Under the pieces are notes generated by a model. The model was not told the DNA's origin, did not search any database, and saw nothing but the letters and a program-made list of their open reading frames with translations. Positions 12,906 through 25,030 of a stretch of 64,000 bases of DNA are shown piece by piece (within the stretch, counting starts at the first letter, position 1; every line of letters begins with the position of its first letter). Both the position numbers and the translations under genes were made by a program. Origin of the DNA: Owenia fusiformis (lineage: Eukaryota > Annelida > Polychaeta > Sabellida > Oweniidae); contig CAIIXF020000007.1 in NCBI GenBank assembly GCA_903813345.2, forward strand, positions 26,444,698 through 26,508,697. Direction: 5' to 3'.

Positions 12906-13439
12906 CGCATCCTGGATGTGGAGTATCATCCTTCAAACCTATACTATCATATCAGAAAAGCATGTCAAGAAATACTTCCTCTTCCTTTCTTCCTTTATCA
13001 GTGCAATCAGTTACAAGCCATGTGAACTATAAGTCAGTTCCATGGACATTAGAATTTCTGTAAACAAGTAAAATGAATAACAGGAAAATTTGGTAAACAA
13101 TCACATAAAATCAGCTGCTTATATTGCAGCTTATGAAACCCCTTATGTAGTTTGTTGTGATAGTCTTGCATCATGCTTCTTGTTCCACATTCAATCAATA
13201 TGTATTCCCATTATTACAGAAATAGTTGCATTTGAAAATAATGTGGATATTGGGGTTGATGCAAGACTATTTGTAGGTACACAGTATCTGTTTATTACCT
13301 TTTTTAAGAGTTTGTTTTGTGTCTTTAGTGAATATATTAACCGATATAGGTATTAACTTTAGTATATTGGTGAATCTTTGAAGTTGGCCATTTTGTATAA
13401 TGACCCTAATAATGTTTGGGATTCAGTAAAAGAACTATA

Positions 13440-13670
13440 TATGTAAAACCTTAATGAACACCTACACCTATCTAAAGTGAACACTTGTGTTTATTGAACA
13501 CCACTTTTTACATTTTACATTTACTCCTGTATAAATTCCCTTCCTATGGTGAACTTCAATGAACACTTTTTTGTGGCTCCATGGGTGTTCACTACAGTTA
13601 GTATAATCAGTGAACACTTTTTTGTGGCTCCATGGGTGTTCACTACAGTATAATATATGAGAGCAACTTT
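13440..13670. repeat. Decayed GTGAACACC-type MITE with a 51-bp internal duplication
   Basis: The block GAACACTTTTTTGTGGCTCC followed by ATGGGTGTTCACTACAGT occurs twice, at 13561 and 13612. Flanking AAAACCTTAATGAACACCTA and AAAGTGAACACTTG motifs resemble the families at 6088 and 23485. Confidence 0.5.
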
Positions 13671-14880
13671 CATTGTATGAATCGGAGTTAATCATATGAA
13701 ACAATTTGCAGTATACATGACCTAATGCTTATGAAAGGACCTCAGTCATTTGTCACTTATGTATGTGCCATCATATGACATTCAAATTAGCACATGATAT
13801 TGTACTTAGTCTTTACTGAATGATAACAATATTACATATACATGTACTTGAAGTTTGTGTTGGGTTGTATGTGGAATTGTGATTAGCTGACTATCTTTTC
13901 AAAGCTCAAGGTTGAGCTACCCCTAGCGTTCAGTTTATTTTATTCAAGGTAGAAGGTGGTAATAATTATATATTTGGAGGAGGGGGGGGTACTCACTTTA
14001 CTCTCAACCACAAGAAGTCAGGTTCCTTCTGAGTTATTGGTCCTTCTTTTTGAAGTTCTAATGAGGTCTATCTACTATACCAAGGTCTACTCACAGGAAT
14101 ACTTACAGCGTGCCATGACACATAGTTTATTCGAATAAAACTTTGGAGAAGTCTCATAGATGATTGCTATATCATATCTGTAACAGTGTACATGTACTTT
14201 ATATGTACTTTTTATGTACATTATATGTTTACATTGGCTTATGATATTTCTTTGGGGGCGAAGAGATGTATTTCTGACTGTTTTTCTCAGCCTGCTATTT
14301 TTAGGTAATGACCGAGTCAGCTGAAATGGTCTGCTATTTCTAGATGGTTAAACTAACTCGTCTTGGATTAATACAGTACATGACTAGCAAAAGTGAAGAG
14401 AAAGAGATCTTAGTTCAGCTGTTTACTTGTAGCCTGTCTCATTTCTGTGTGTGTGTGGGTAATAATATTGACAATCTTGATCATGAAATAATGTTTTGAT
14501 GTTATTGAAATCTACCTCGGTCATTTACTCGCTTCGGGACATTGTGACCTTGACGTAATAATAAAAACAGGAACGTGGGATAGGTTTGTAAACAGAATTG
14601 CAAAATGTTATGGAGATTAGTAGAAATAAGAGACTGAATAATATAAACGTGGAAATAACATCAGTTTTTTATTATCGGTAGAAAATATAATATCCTGGTT
14701 TTCTAACTACATGTTTATAGATTTTGATTGGAAATAGATAGTCTAGTTCTTGCTTTAGGATATTGAAAAACAGGCAATTGTTCCTGATTATTGTTAAAAC
14801 AAGTGAAATAAAGAGTCATAGTCCTCCCGGGTCTGGAAACTTTTGTTTTATAAACTTGAATGTTTTTTGTGTATTTCCAG

Positions 14881-14912
14881 AAGTGAAAGCAACTGACACA
14901 TAGTGAATCACA
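14881..14912 (+). other. 5'UTR part of the ZFAND start-codon exon
   Basis: A polypyrimidine tract and TTTCCAG end at 14880, 32 bases before the start codon, so the exon carrying the ATG begins at 14881. At least one non-coding exon must lie upstream. Confidence 0.6.
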
Positions 14913-17900
14913 ATGGAGCAGAACGAAAACCAAAATATTGCTTCACAATTATGTCGAATGGGATGTGGGTTTTTCGGAAACCAACAATTTGAAGGCATGT
15001 GCTCTAAATGCTACAAAGATCATGTGAAGCGCAAGAATCAGACTCAAAGCAGTACATCCTCAGTCAGTAGTGGCCGCCACAGCCCAGTTAGTTCATCAGG
15101 TAGGTTTTCTTGCATAGAGAGTTAGTTCATCAGGTAGGTTTTCTTGCATAGACAGCTTTTGTCAAGATGGAATCGTTTTTCAAAATATTTCAGGGATAGA
15201 TTCACAAGTGACAATATTTTGGCCCAAAACCACCTGAAAATGCCCATAACTGTGAAAACTGAATGCTTTTGAAAGGAATTTTGGCCCCCAGGGAGTTTGA
15301 ACCCCTCGAATTCAAATGAGAGTTGGAAAAGGTTAAACAAAAGTTATCAGGTTCAGTGGCCATGTAAGATAATGACTTCTATAAAAGTGGTTGGTGCAAA
15401 CCTTCAGTTAGTGGTATACCAAGTGGCCATGGGTCAATTTTATGAATGTCTTAATTCTTACCAACGGTATTTTTTAAGAATGATACTTTTTGAATTCAAT
15501 TATTTATTTGATTCCTAACTATTTTTCAATAATTATTTCAGTATCCAGCTCCTCAGTAACACTGAGTCAAGCTAAGGCTATAGTATCAGCTGCTAGTACC
15601 ATGGCAACTACTAGTGTACCCACGACAACCCCCAGTGTTGACACGGCAACCCCCACAGTGCCTAGTGTTAACCTTAGCGCATCAACCAAGGATAAAGATT
15701 CAAGCTCTGAAGAAGGTGCCACTGGTAAGTATTATTAAGCATTCAATACACATGTGGATAAACAAGACAATCACTATTTGCATGGCCTCAGTTTTGCTGG
15801 GATTTAAGCACCTAATGGAGCTGTCACACTTATGTCATGGAGGCTCACCTTCGCTGTGTGAATACTTTGGGGTAGAGGTGTGAATTTTTAATCGATCATC
15901 GATTGATTGATCTTATTACTCAATTAACTGATTCTCAAAAAGTTAATCTTCAATATCCCGCCGCGAGTAAGCTTACGTGACATCACTGACTGATTGAGCA
16001 GTGAATGTCAGGTTGCCACGCCAAGCTCAAACTACCAAACAAACTCTCGAAGAAAGTTACAAGAAAGTTGCCGAAAAATCAAGTTTGAGTCAGATATCCA
16101 TGCATACTTTATCAGTTTATGTTGGGGTCGATTAACCGATGATTAATCGATTAATATGTTTCGTTGATCGATTAAGTAATGTGCCATCGGTGCACACCTC
16201 TACTTTGGGGCAGACGGAGGGACACATCATGGATACACTGCGGGCAAAGCAAATAGTTTTATACAGTATATAGTATATTCCCCGTCACACCAAATACAAA
16301 AATTAATGCCTAACATTTGCCACATGGTGTCAGCGGTAAGCACAGATGGCAAATATTCCTCTGTCTCAGTTGGCTTTTACTTACTCCATTTTTATGAAAG
16401 ACAATTGAAGTTCATGTTTCTCATGGAGAAACAGGCTGCACGGTCTCAGGAATGCAGATTTTCTCTGGATTTAAACCATATTCTGAAATTGTAAAATAAT
16501 AAATATAACTTGCATTTCATAACTGATACAGACATGTATGTCTAATAATAAGCCCTAATAAATAAAGAAATTGGCTCCATTTGCAGTATGTCATAACTCG
16601 TGATGCATAAATTTTTCATTAGCACATGTATATTCATATTATGTAGACATCCATTAGATACTTATGATACATGCATTATCACATCTGTGAGATACTAATA
16701 ATGCCTTGGAATACCTGCATCATGCGGGAATAAGTTGATATTAAACAGTTACATTAGATGATACACTAGTATTTAATTATCTCGATAAGATCGACAGATG
16801 CATGAGATCATTCCTTTATCGGTAATTTGAAAGGTAATGTTAATCCTCGGTGAATGAACTTTGCCACTATACTCTCTTAAACTTAACATAATTGGCCACA
16901 GGAAATGTCTCAGTAACTAGACCTACCTTACAATTTACCAAGCATATATTCACCGGGACTGGAATATGGGAACCAACAAGGGGGGCCCAAATTTCTGGTC
17001 TAATAAAAAAATTAAAAATAAGGCCTTCAAAGGCCCAGTAATGCCCCAAGGCCTTTTTTGGTCAAAAAAATCCCCCCATATCCGCCAGTGTTCACAGTAT
17101 ATATGAAATTAAAAAAATGGATGCTGATTGCTGAGTTGAGTATTCATTACATTGCAGTCCGTATCTACAACAAACTGTAACACACTCTTGTAATCATTTG
17201 CAAAGACTTATGTGATGGTAATATTGTGTCAAGTGTTAAGCCTTGTTTATGGTTGCAATATCCTTTATATGTATACATTTATTCAAATGGCCCCATGAGC
17301 ATACATGATCACCAAACTGACCTTCCATATGGCCATAAAGAGTACCTCATAAATTACCTTAGACTACAATAACTGATTATATTTTCTCTTTTAGGTGGAG
17401 CCGAGGTTAAAACTCCCATAAAAAATAGCGAGCCTGATACAAGTTCTGATGAACGTGATGGTAAAAGGCCAACAAAGATAAAAAATCGCTGTACATCATG
17501 CAAGAAGAAAGTAGGATTAACAGGTGGGTTAAATGGGAAGAAATAACGCTAAATAACTATCTGCCTCTAACACCATCTATTTGTAGCTTCAATGCAAAAC
17601 TTGTATTTGTATAATTTACTTTGAGAAAAAAATTTCCATATGCTCTTTAGTATTTGTATATTTGTATATCATCTCAATTCTGAGATAAGTCCAGGTGTTC
17701 TTTCGCTTTAAGCTTTGCTACCTATTTAAGATGGGTCCCACTCAATTTGATTTTGTTCATTAAGTTTTGCATCGGCTCAGATAGCCAGTATGATCAGGCT
17801 TCAACCCCATATATGCCATATTACACATTGCAAAAAGACTGTAAACAATTCAGAATTTGTAAATGGGTAGGGTATCATCAGGGTATGGCCAAACTACATT

Positions 17901-18443
17901 TTTATGTTATCACTACACCTTTTTGAAAAAAGGGACTTTAAGAAGGTGTGAGACCAGGCAATCATGTCTATAGCCAGAAAATGTTTTTTTTAACCATTTT
18001 ATCCTCTATAAATCGCTATGTTACTTTAATTCTCATTATAATTCTTTCAATATTTTGATTGTATCTCCTTTTACACTTTAGCTCACATATGAAACTAAAA
18101 CCTCATTGTGTTACCCAAAAGTAACCTGGACTTTCTAGCTAGTCCTCCAATATCCATATATTACTGATGGGTCAATCCGCCAAATTAAACAGCAGCAGAA
18201 TTTCAAAATTTGCCCACTCAAAATAGCGCGAAATAAAGCAACTTATGATATGTCTTTTATTACATGTAAAGTAAAATATTTGAATTCCTTCCAGGCTTCC
18301 CTTGCCGTTGTGGAGGCCTTTTCTGCAGCTTGCATCGCTATTCCGACAAACACGACTGCCAGTTCAACTATAAGGAACTGGCCCAAGAGGAAATCAGAAA
18401 GAACAACCCAGTTGTTGTTGGCCAAAAAATCATGAAGATTTAA
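14913..18443 (+). CDS. ZFAND6: AN1/A20 zinc-finger protein (ZFAND5/6-like)
   Basis: Four coding exons join in frame: 14913-15099, 15542-15724, 17395-17523 and 18295-18443, giving 215 aa, close to vertebrate ZFAND5 and ZFAND6. All introns are phase 1 and GT-AG. The N-terminus has an A20-type finger with C14, C18, C30 and C33 ([10 protein letters not shown] ... MCSKCYKDH). A Ser/Thr/Pro-rich linker (about 45-150) follows. The C-terminus has an AN1 finger with C156, C159, C170, C172, C177, H180, H186 and C188. Known family members bind ubiquitin through the A20 finger and act in proteasomal degradation and stress signalling, in the cytosol. The ATG follows an acceptor at 14880, and the context ACAATGG is good. 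The first donor is duplicated 35 bp downstream (see findings), and intron 2 carries a hAT MITE. From sequence alone I cannot decide between ZFAND5 and ZFAND6; invertebrates often have one gene for both. Confidence 0.93.
15873..16202. mobile_element. hAT-type MITE, 330 bp, in ZFAND intron 2
   Basis: Ends TAGAGGTGTGAA and TGCACACCTCTA are inverted matches, and the element is flanked by a perfect 8-bp duplication CTTTGGGG (15865-15872 and 16203-16210). An 8-bp duplication and TAG-type ends are diagnostic of hAT elements. ATCGATTAA motifs lie inside both ends. No coding capacity. Confidence 0.85.
16956..17088. repeat. Dispersed 'GGCGGAT ... AGGCC' repeat, short copy
   Basis: This block ends with ATATCCGCCAGTG and contains GGGAACCAACAAGGGGGG, AAATAAGGCCTTCAAAGGCCC and CCAAGGCCTTTTTTGG. 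These match the larger copy at 42388-42650 and related copies at 27476-27722 and 52718-52915. It lies in ZFAND intron 2. It is a non-autonomous transposon relic of unknown superfamily. Confidence 0.55.
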
Positions 18444-21400
18444 CCCATCTTTGACATAGGAAATTAACGCAATGAAAAAACTATGGAGACAATTAAGTAT
18501 GGATTATTTGAGAGAATTTTCTGGTGTGGTTGAGGTATGAAAAAGAACACTTTTATGAAAAAGTGGGGTAGCGCAAGATGATTTATGAACTCGGAAATTG
18601 ACAATTTTTGCTTTCTGAGTGATTTGGATGTTGACACCAAATGTATGATTATCATATTACGTGTAAATGCTTTGTTTATTGATTAGAGTAGTTATATATG
18701 TCACTGGGGAGTTTTTATTTATCATTTTCATTAGTTATCCTTGTATTATGTGTTTTGTTAATGGAAGTAGTTACCCATGGTTCATTGATGTTTTCCCAGA
18801 TGTAACATTGCCTCGTGGGAATTTAAATCATTTTCACTGAGTGTCTGTACATCATAATTTAAACCTAAAAGAAACCATAAAACTGTATAAGTGGTATTAA
18901 TTCGAGTGGTCAATTTGCAGAGTAGTCAAATTTTATCATCTTCTTATTTTAATTTTCCTAATGACATGAAGCTTCCAATTGGATAACATTATGAAGATAA
19001 TATTTCAGATATTTAATTTTCCGAACCTGGCAAAGATCAGGCAATTGGAAAGTTAAATGATTGGGTAAAATGACCACTTATACAGTATGTAGCGGAGTAC
19101 AGGTATTGCTCATGGCTTCATTGTGTGGTTTCAAAAGTGGTTTTTGATGAACCAAGTGGTATTATCCTTCTAGATACCTAATTAAATATTTATTATAAAG
19201 CATCTATAGATGGCTTTTAACCCTTTTTACCTTGGGTTTGAGGTTGAATTTACTAGTCAAGATTTTACTAATAAAAAGGGTTAAACCACATTGTTAATCA
19301 GTTTTGAAAGATTGATATGTCCTGTTTCTCTATTTTGCCACAAAGACAAATGGTTTTCTGGTGGTGAAATTGATGAAATAGTTTTTCGTGAAGTATGACA
19401 GGTGCACATGGCTTTATTCTTGTTTGTTTTTGTATTCCCAAATTCATATTCATAATAGTGGATATACACTATATGGTGTGGCAAAAGTACTGTTTTTTGA
19501 CGACTTAATTCCAATTTTGACCAGTAGATTTAAATTCCTTATGACACACCTAGTGTTTTTAAAACCACGGGCCTGTTTATTTGTTTGAATACTAGTATAT
19601 TGAATTTACTAGTGGGGAATCTAGAATTATAGAGAACATAACCATATATTTACTCTATAACTGCAGATTTTATAGTATGCAGGTATAACACGTACATTGT
19701 ACAGAGTATTTTCACTTGAGCAGGTTAGCCACATATAGGGTTTCTTATGATTTATGATTGATTTGATTTTTATTCACTAATGGATATCGAACAACCACTA
19801 GTGCAAATATTAATATCCCTGAGTGGATAAAAATCATATCTATGAGTAAATCATTTGATGTTCTTTTTATTATTCAATAGTTTAAGAGAAATGGAGCTTT
19901 GAATGATTCAAACCAATCAACCTTTCCAAACAATTAATTTGGCATTGTTACTATCAGTATCAGCCTCGTTTTGAGTCAAGTAGCAAAAATCTGTTAACCA
20001 TTGGATATGGTGCAATATCTCATGGTTTAGAAGCTTTACTCCATGGTAAGGTGAAAATTTGCCAAAACCATGATATTTGTCTACTGGTTTCAAAAATACC
20101 AGTTTCATTTCGACACAATGCCCTATGACTATCAAAGTAACTATAAAATAGTAAACATCTCCAATATTATTTTTAAGTCAGAATTGGTATCTCCATCACG
20201 TTAGACAATATTTTTGCTGCATATTGTGTTAGTCTTGCAATCACACTTATTATTTACTCCATAATTAGTTATTAAATTCCATTTACAGATATGACATTTA
20301 GAAATAGGTAAATGGCATTTATTCTTTTAATCACTATAGCAACACATTATGATGTGAATCATCAATATATTTTGAAGAAAATATTATTGTTTCAAAGATT
20401 TCATCAAATCATTGAGAATGAATATGTGTAACATCAAAATAATCCAAGGAAGATTGGCTCCCATGGATGCAACTATTTTCCAACAATGAATCTAATCTTG
20501 CAAAATGCCGTGATTTTGTCGTGATCAAAATATTAGCTCAAATCTTTTAGATTACTGATTATGAATTTATAACCTGTTTAATATGTTTAATGTCAGACAA
20601 TAACGACATTCTGACTTTTTCAATGTTGGAAAACATGAAAATTGAATTCTGGGAGCAAATCCTCCTTGAAAAAAATCTTTGTACATGTGCTTCCAAGCAG
20701 GGTGCATCATAAAGCTTTTGACCTTTTGTCAAAATTGAATCATGGACCTGTTATCACTAGCTAGTTATCCTATTTATTTCCCTAGTATCTAGATAAAAAT
20801 CACATTATCCAGATCAAAGCTAATCAGTTCTGGGCCATTGATGATTGTTGTACCATGTTCCCAATTTTATACATTTAAGCATTTCTGCTTTTCATATTTC
20901 AAAGTCAGGATAACTTATACCTGTTATACTATAGTAGAATTAATGGATAATTTGTCATGTATTGGCTAGAAGTCAAGTTTTAATAGAGCATGATGAACAG
21001 TACATTTTGGGTGTGCATACAATGATAATCACTATAAGCTTTTATAGGAAATTAAATCAGTTGTGATGTCCAGGAGATGAGATGTGAAAATGCACTTCTG
21101 TGAAAAAAATTAACTTCAGTTCAAGAATAATATACAAAATACATGGTATGGCCTTAAGGTAGGAGTACCAGTCTGCTGACTGTTGGTAGAACATCAGCCT
21201 GTCAGCCTTGGCAGACATTAACCTTATAGATTGTAAGTTGCACATCATTGCCTTTTTGGAATACTATATGGATTTTAAGGTCAATCAAGAGGTTAAAGCA
21301 TTTAATACTTAATAACATCTTATATAACAAGTGAACTGGAATGAGTTTTATTCAAGGGGAGGAGTTAAACCTATACTGACCTCGCATATACATTATTATA

Positions 21401-23484
21401 TTGTGCAATGATTTAGAACATGTAATGCCCACATATTACAGACATTATTTTATGTATTGACCTTAGTGAACAATGAACATGTACTGTACTCCTTTTCATT
21501 CGTAAATTTGTAATTTAGTGATGTGCTTGTAATTTTGTCATTTGACCCCCCAGTCTCCACTCCCATTGGATGTGCGTGAAGTGAGCATTTTTCTCTTTTT
21601 ATACTCTTAGTACACTAATAATGCGTAGGTCACCTTTATCCCAATTTTCAATACCGGCGCCCAGCCAATGAGCATTTTGTTCATAACTGAATATAATTTC
21701 GTACAAAATACTCATAGGCCTAGCACGGGTATTGAAAATCGGAGCAATTGTGACTTAAGCATGAGAGTGTTGTATTGCATATTTTACAAGAAAGGGTATA
21801 CAGTACATACAATTTCGCAAAGGTTTCAATCTAGATTTGTTAACAGTTTGCCAACACTTCATGGTAAAGGATGTTGTTTTGTGTAATAATGTATCACAAG
21901 TTTGTATATTAATATAGCTTGTATGCACGTTTCTGTTTATAATATAAAATATGAATTAAATAAAGGTTGCTTTGTAATCAGTATACATATTGTTTTGGTT
22001 CTTTCTTTGATAGGCCATAGGTCAGGGACAACAAGATTTCCTAGTCTTGCATCAATACCCTGTAAACACCTTCTATTTGCCCTGACACAGGTGCTATGTA
22101 CAGGGCTTTTATTCAAGCCTACAGATTTATATTTGTCTACTATCATTAGTGGTAAGGAAGATTTTTAGGAGGAACCAAGAACATCTTGTGTAAGCAGCAA
22201 TGGATGTGATATTCTATCGATATATCAAGAGTTCAACTTTTTATTGGAGTGTAGGTCTTCATGGAGTATCATCACAAAGTACAGATGCTTTATAGGGTAA
22301 TTCTATCTTAATGTTATGCTTGAAAATTATTGCAGGGAATCATGGTAGCCAATTCTTGAATCTTGTAATATGCAATATCTGTCCTGTCCATATTTAGAGG
22401 TTATTTAATCTCATCCAGCCAACAGTAAACCTCATGTTCCAAATCAATTTGATATATCACAAACAGCCATAGACTGAATTATAGATGTCACTTATAAATG
22501 TGAAATACTGCATACTAGGGTATTCTATTTAACACGATTGAGCCTAATATCAAGGGGTCTAAGCCATATTAATCATTGGTCCAGAGTGACATCTATATCT
22601 CGTTGGAAGATCAAAATACTGAGGGCTTTATTTTAGTACCCCATCTCCCTCCTCCCATTAAATGTCTGATTAATTTGCTTTTTCTTGCCTAAAAATGTCG
22701 AAAACAATTAAAAACACATATCACTCGCATTTATTGGGAATATTTTGGTTGAAACTCTTGTCTTCCAAACCTAGTCAGATTTTTAATACACACCTAGAAT
22801 GTAAGGCTATTTGAGAATATGGGAGAACCTGCTGATAAATGATGTACATCCTCATACCCTCCCCTTAAAAATTTTGGCAAGCGGAAATCCCCCTTTGGAC
22901 CACGTGTTAAAATCTGTTTTCACCTTGTTGCATGCACAAGTGAAAATCACCTTCGGACCAAATGTAAAATCTGTTTTTGATTTGTTGATATATAGGGCCT
23001 AAATGAAAAGACCAAACACATTTGGGGTCATGAATCAAAATTAAGTATTTTGCATCTGACCCTAGAATCAATGTATTGTATACTTTTGTGCACTCAAATC
23101 AATATCACAAAACTTCTATATAAATTTTAAAAACCACTTCACTAAGTATCATGGTTTGTACATGTTGTATATTCATCAGTAAAAGACCGAATCCAAGAAA
23201 TGGTACGAGAATCAGGGAAATCTAATATGATATAATTCAGCTATTTTTTGAGAGGTAAGTGCAGTTTTAATTACACACAAACAAATACTTTGAACAGTAT
23301 CATATTCATCATGTGGGACTTTAATGATCTTAAAGAAATCAAATGGCCTTTGAATATCTGCTGACTCACAGTGAATGCACAAAGTTATTGGAATATCGTA
23401 AACAAACCTGCCAAATTCAATGTTAAATATCATTATTTATTCATTTGTCAGAAATGGTCACAAGTGCAAAACACTAAATGCATT

Positions 23485-23815
23485 ACAGTACAACCTGTAC
23501 AAGTAGAACACCTTTTAAGTGAAACACCTCCATAAGTGAAACACTTCAGAGTGCAATGACCAATTGACTAAACATGGAATGAACCGCAGTTTAATGAAAC
23601 ATCTCCCAAGTGGAACACTTTTTCATGAATACTCTAGCACCAAAGGTGTTCTACTTACACAGGTATTCTAGCACCAAAGGTGTTCCACTTACACAGGTAT
23701 TCTAGCACCAAAGGTGTTCCACTTACACAGGTATTCTAGCACCAAAGGTGTACCACTTACACAGGTATTCTAGCACCAAAGGTGTTCCACTTACACAGGT
23801 ATTACTGATACAATA
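23485..23815. mobile_element. MITE whose 3' end has expanded into a 34-bp satellite
   Basis: The left end ACAGTACAACCTGTACAAGT and right end ACTTACACAGGTATTACTG are inverted matches. Inside are AAGTG-AAACACCT repeats like those of the element at 6088. The right end contains five tandem 34-bp units (23633-23802, TCTAGCACCAAAGGTGTTCC plus ACTTACACAGGTAT), so the terminal sequence itself is repeated. Confidence 0.65.
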
Positions 23816-24547
23816 AACTAACATAAAATGTATTCAATTTGAATCAATTAACATAAAATATAGACAAAAATAATTGCATATGTATATATATTTCTAAACT
23901 GCATTTAACTAAAATTGCAATCACTGTCTGTTTTCTCCATGAACTATTAAACATAACATTAATGATTAGATATAGTACAGTAAATAATATGTACATATCA
24001 CATGTACACATGTTTCACAAACAATACTTCTCTCCATCCATACCATACCATTCCATATATCAGACATACCAAAATAAATTACTGGCATACTTTTCTCTCT
24101 TGCTAATACTAATTCAGTCTGCTTTATACCCTGTTAAAACCTAAACATTAAAAGCGAAAGACAATAATTTTGAATGAAGCCTCTCCCCTCTCTATTCTTT
24201 CTCTAACATTCCTGAGAAAAAATATTGGGCGATGGGGCATGCCCATTGGCACAATATAAGACTATTGTATAAAGTTTAATGCACTAAATGAGTTTTAGCA
24301 TCTGCATAAATATGCCTCAGGCACTTAGCCTGCTTTTGCCAAGGGCCGTTCACTTTTCAAAAAATTCCCCAAAAAATTTCAAGCACTACAAATTACAATT
24401 ACAAGATACACCTTCAATAATTTAAAACTAACTAAGGACAATGAAGCATGTACACCTTTGTGATTATTTTTCAAGAAAATTCAGTAAATTTTTAGATCTT
24501 CTATCAGTCATCAGTTATTATGGTTATGTACTGGGAGGTTTTGGATA

Positions 24548-24650
24548 CAGGGTTTATATGGGAATATATGGGGAAATATGAGGGACCGAGGGAGATACAC
24601 TTATTTCACGAGGGATAAACCCTGTATCTAAAGCAACCGTACATAACAGA
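24548..24650. mobile_element. Hairpin MITE of about 100 bp
   Basis: GGTTATGTAC, GGTTTTGGATACAGGGTTTA on the left pairs with TAAACCCTGTATCTAAAGCAACC, GTACATAAC on the right. There is no coding sequence, and no target duplication was resolved. Confidence 0.5.
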
Positions 24651-25030
24651 TGTATTCCACACATACTGTGGTTCTGGGACCTAGGTACATTATTCCTCAT
24701 AAAGTGCCAAAATTCAAAATCATACTTAAGGTACGCATTTTCTTTGTCTTAAAAAGTAGTTTTTGAAATTTTCATACTCATATACAGCTGGAGCAGATCA
24801 ATGAATTGATATTAAAATTCAACATATAAGCTTAAGAGTTTGAATACCAAGAACCTCAATAGGTATGGAGTACATATAAACATATGCTCTAGAATACATG
24901 AGTATAATAAATTTTCTGAATTTGTGAGTCAATTGTCTGAAAACACTTCAATATCACGTGTCAAAATAGCATTCTAACCACCCCCCTTCTTATGTCGAAA
25001 CAGTACCCCTAAAATTACATTATGAGGTAG

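Larger units (their letters stand above)
3442..14880. other. Long non-coding stretch rich in repeats, possibly ZFAND intron 1
   Basis: No convincing coding exon is present. The longest open frames fall inside inverted repeats (for example 4644-5021) or show no family resemblance. The stretch holds a G/C-tract inverted repeat, several MITEs, a 17-bp minisatellite, an 875-bp foldback and a 189-bp tandem duplication, listed individually. If the promoter at 3250-3441 serves the ZFAND gene, all of this is its first intron. Confidence 0.5.
18444..25030. other. Intergenic region between the ZFAND and ASB genes
   Basis: I see no coding exon here. The first part must contain the ZFAND 3'UTR; no single polyadenylation signal stands out. 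Named structures are an inverted repeat at 21625-21756 (CCAATTTTCAATACCGG with GGGTATTGAAAATCGG), the satellite-bearing MITE at 23485-23815 and a hairpin at 24548-24650. The rest is AT-rich and unremarkable. Confidence 0.5.
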
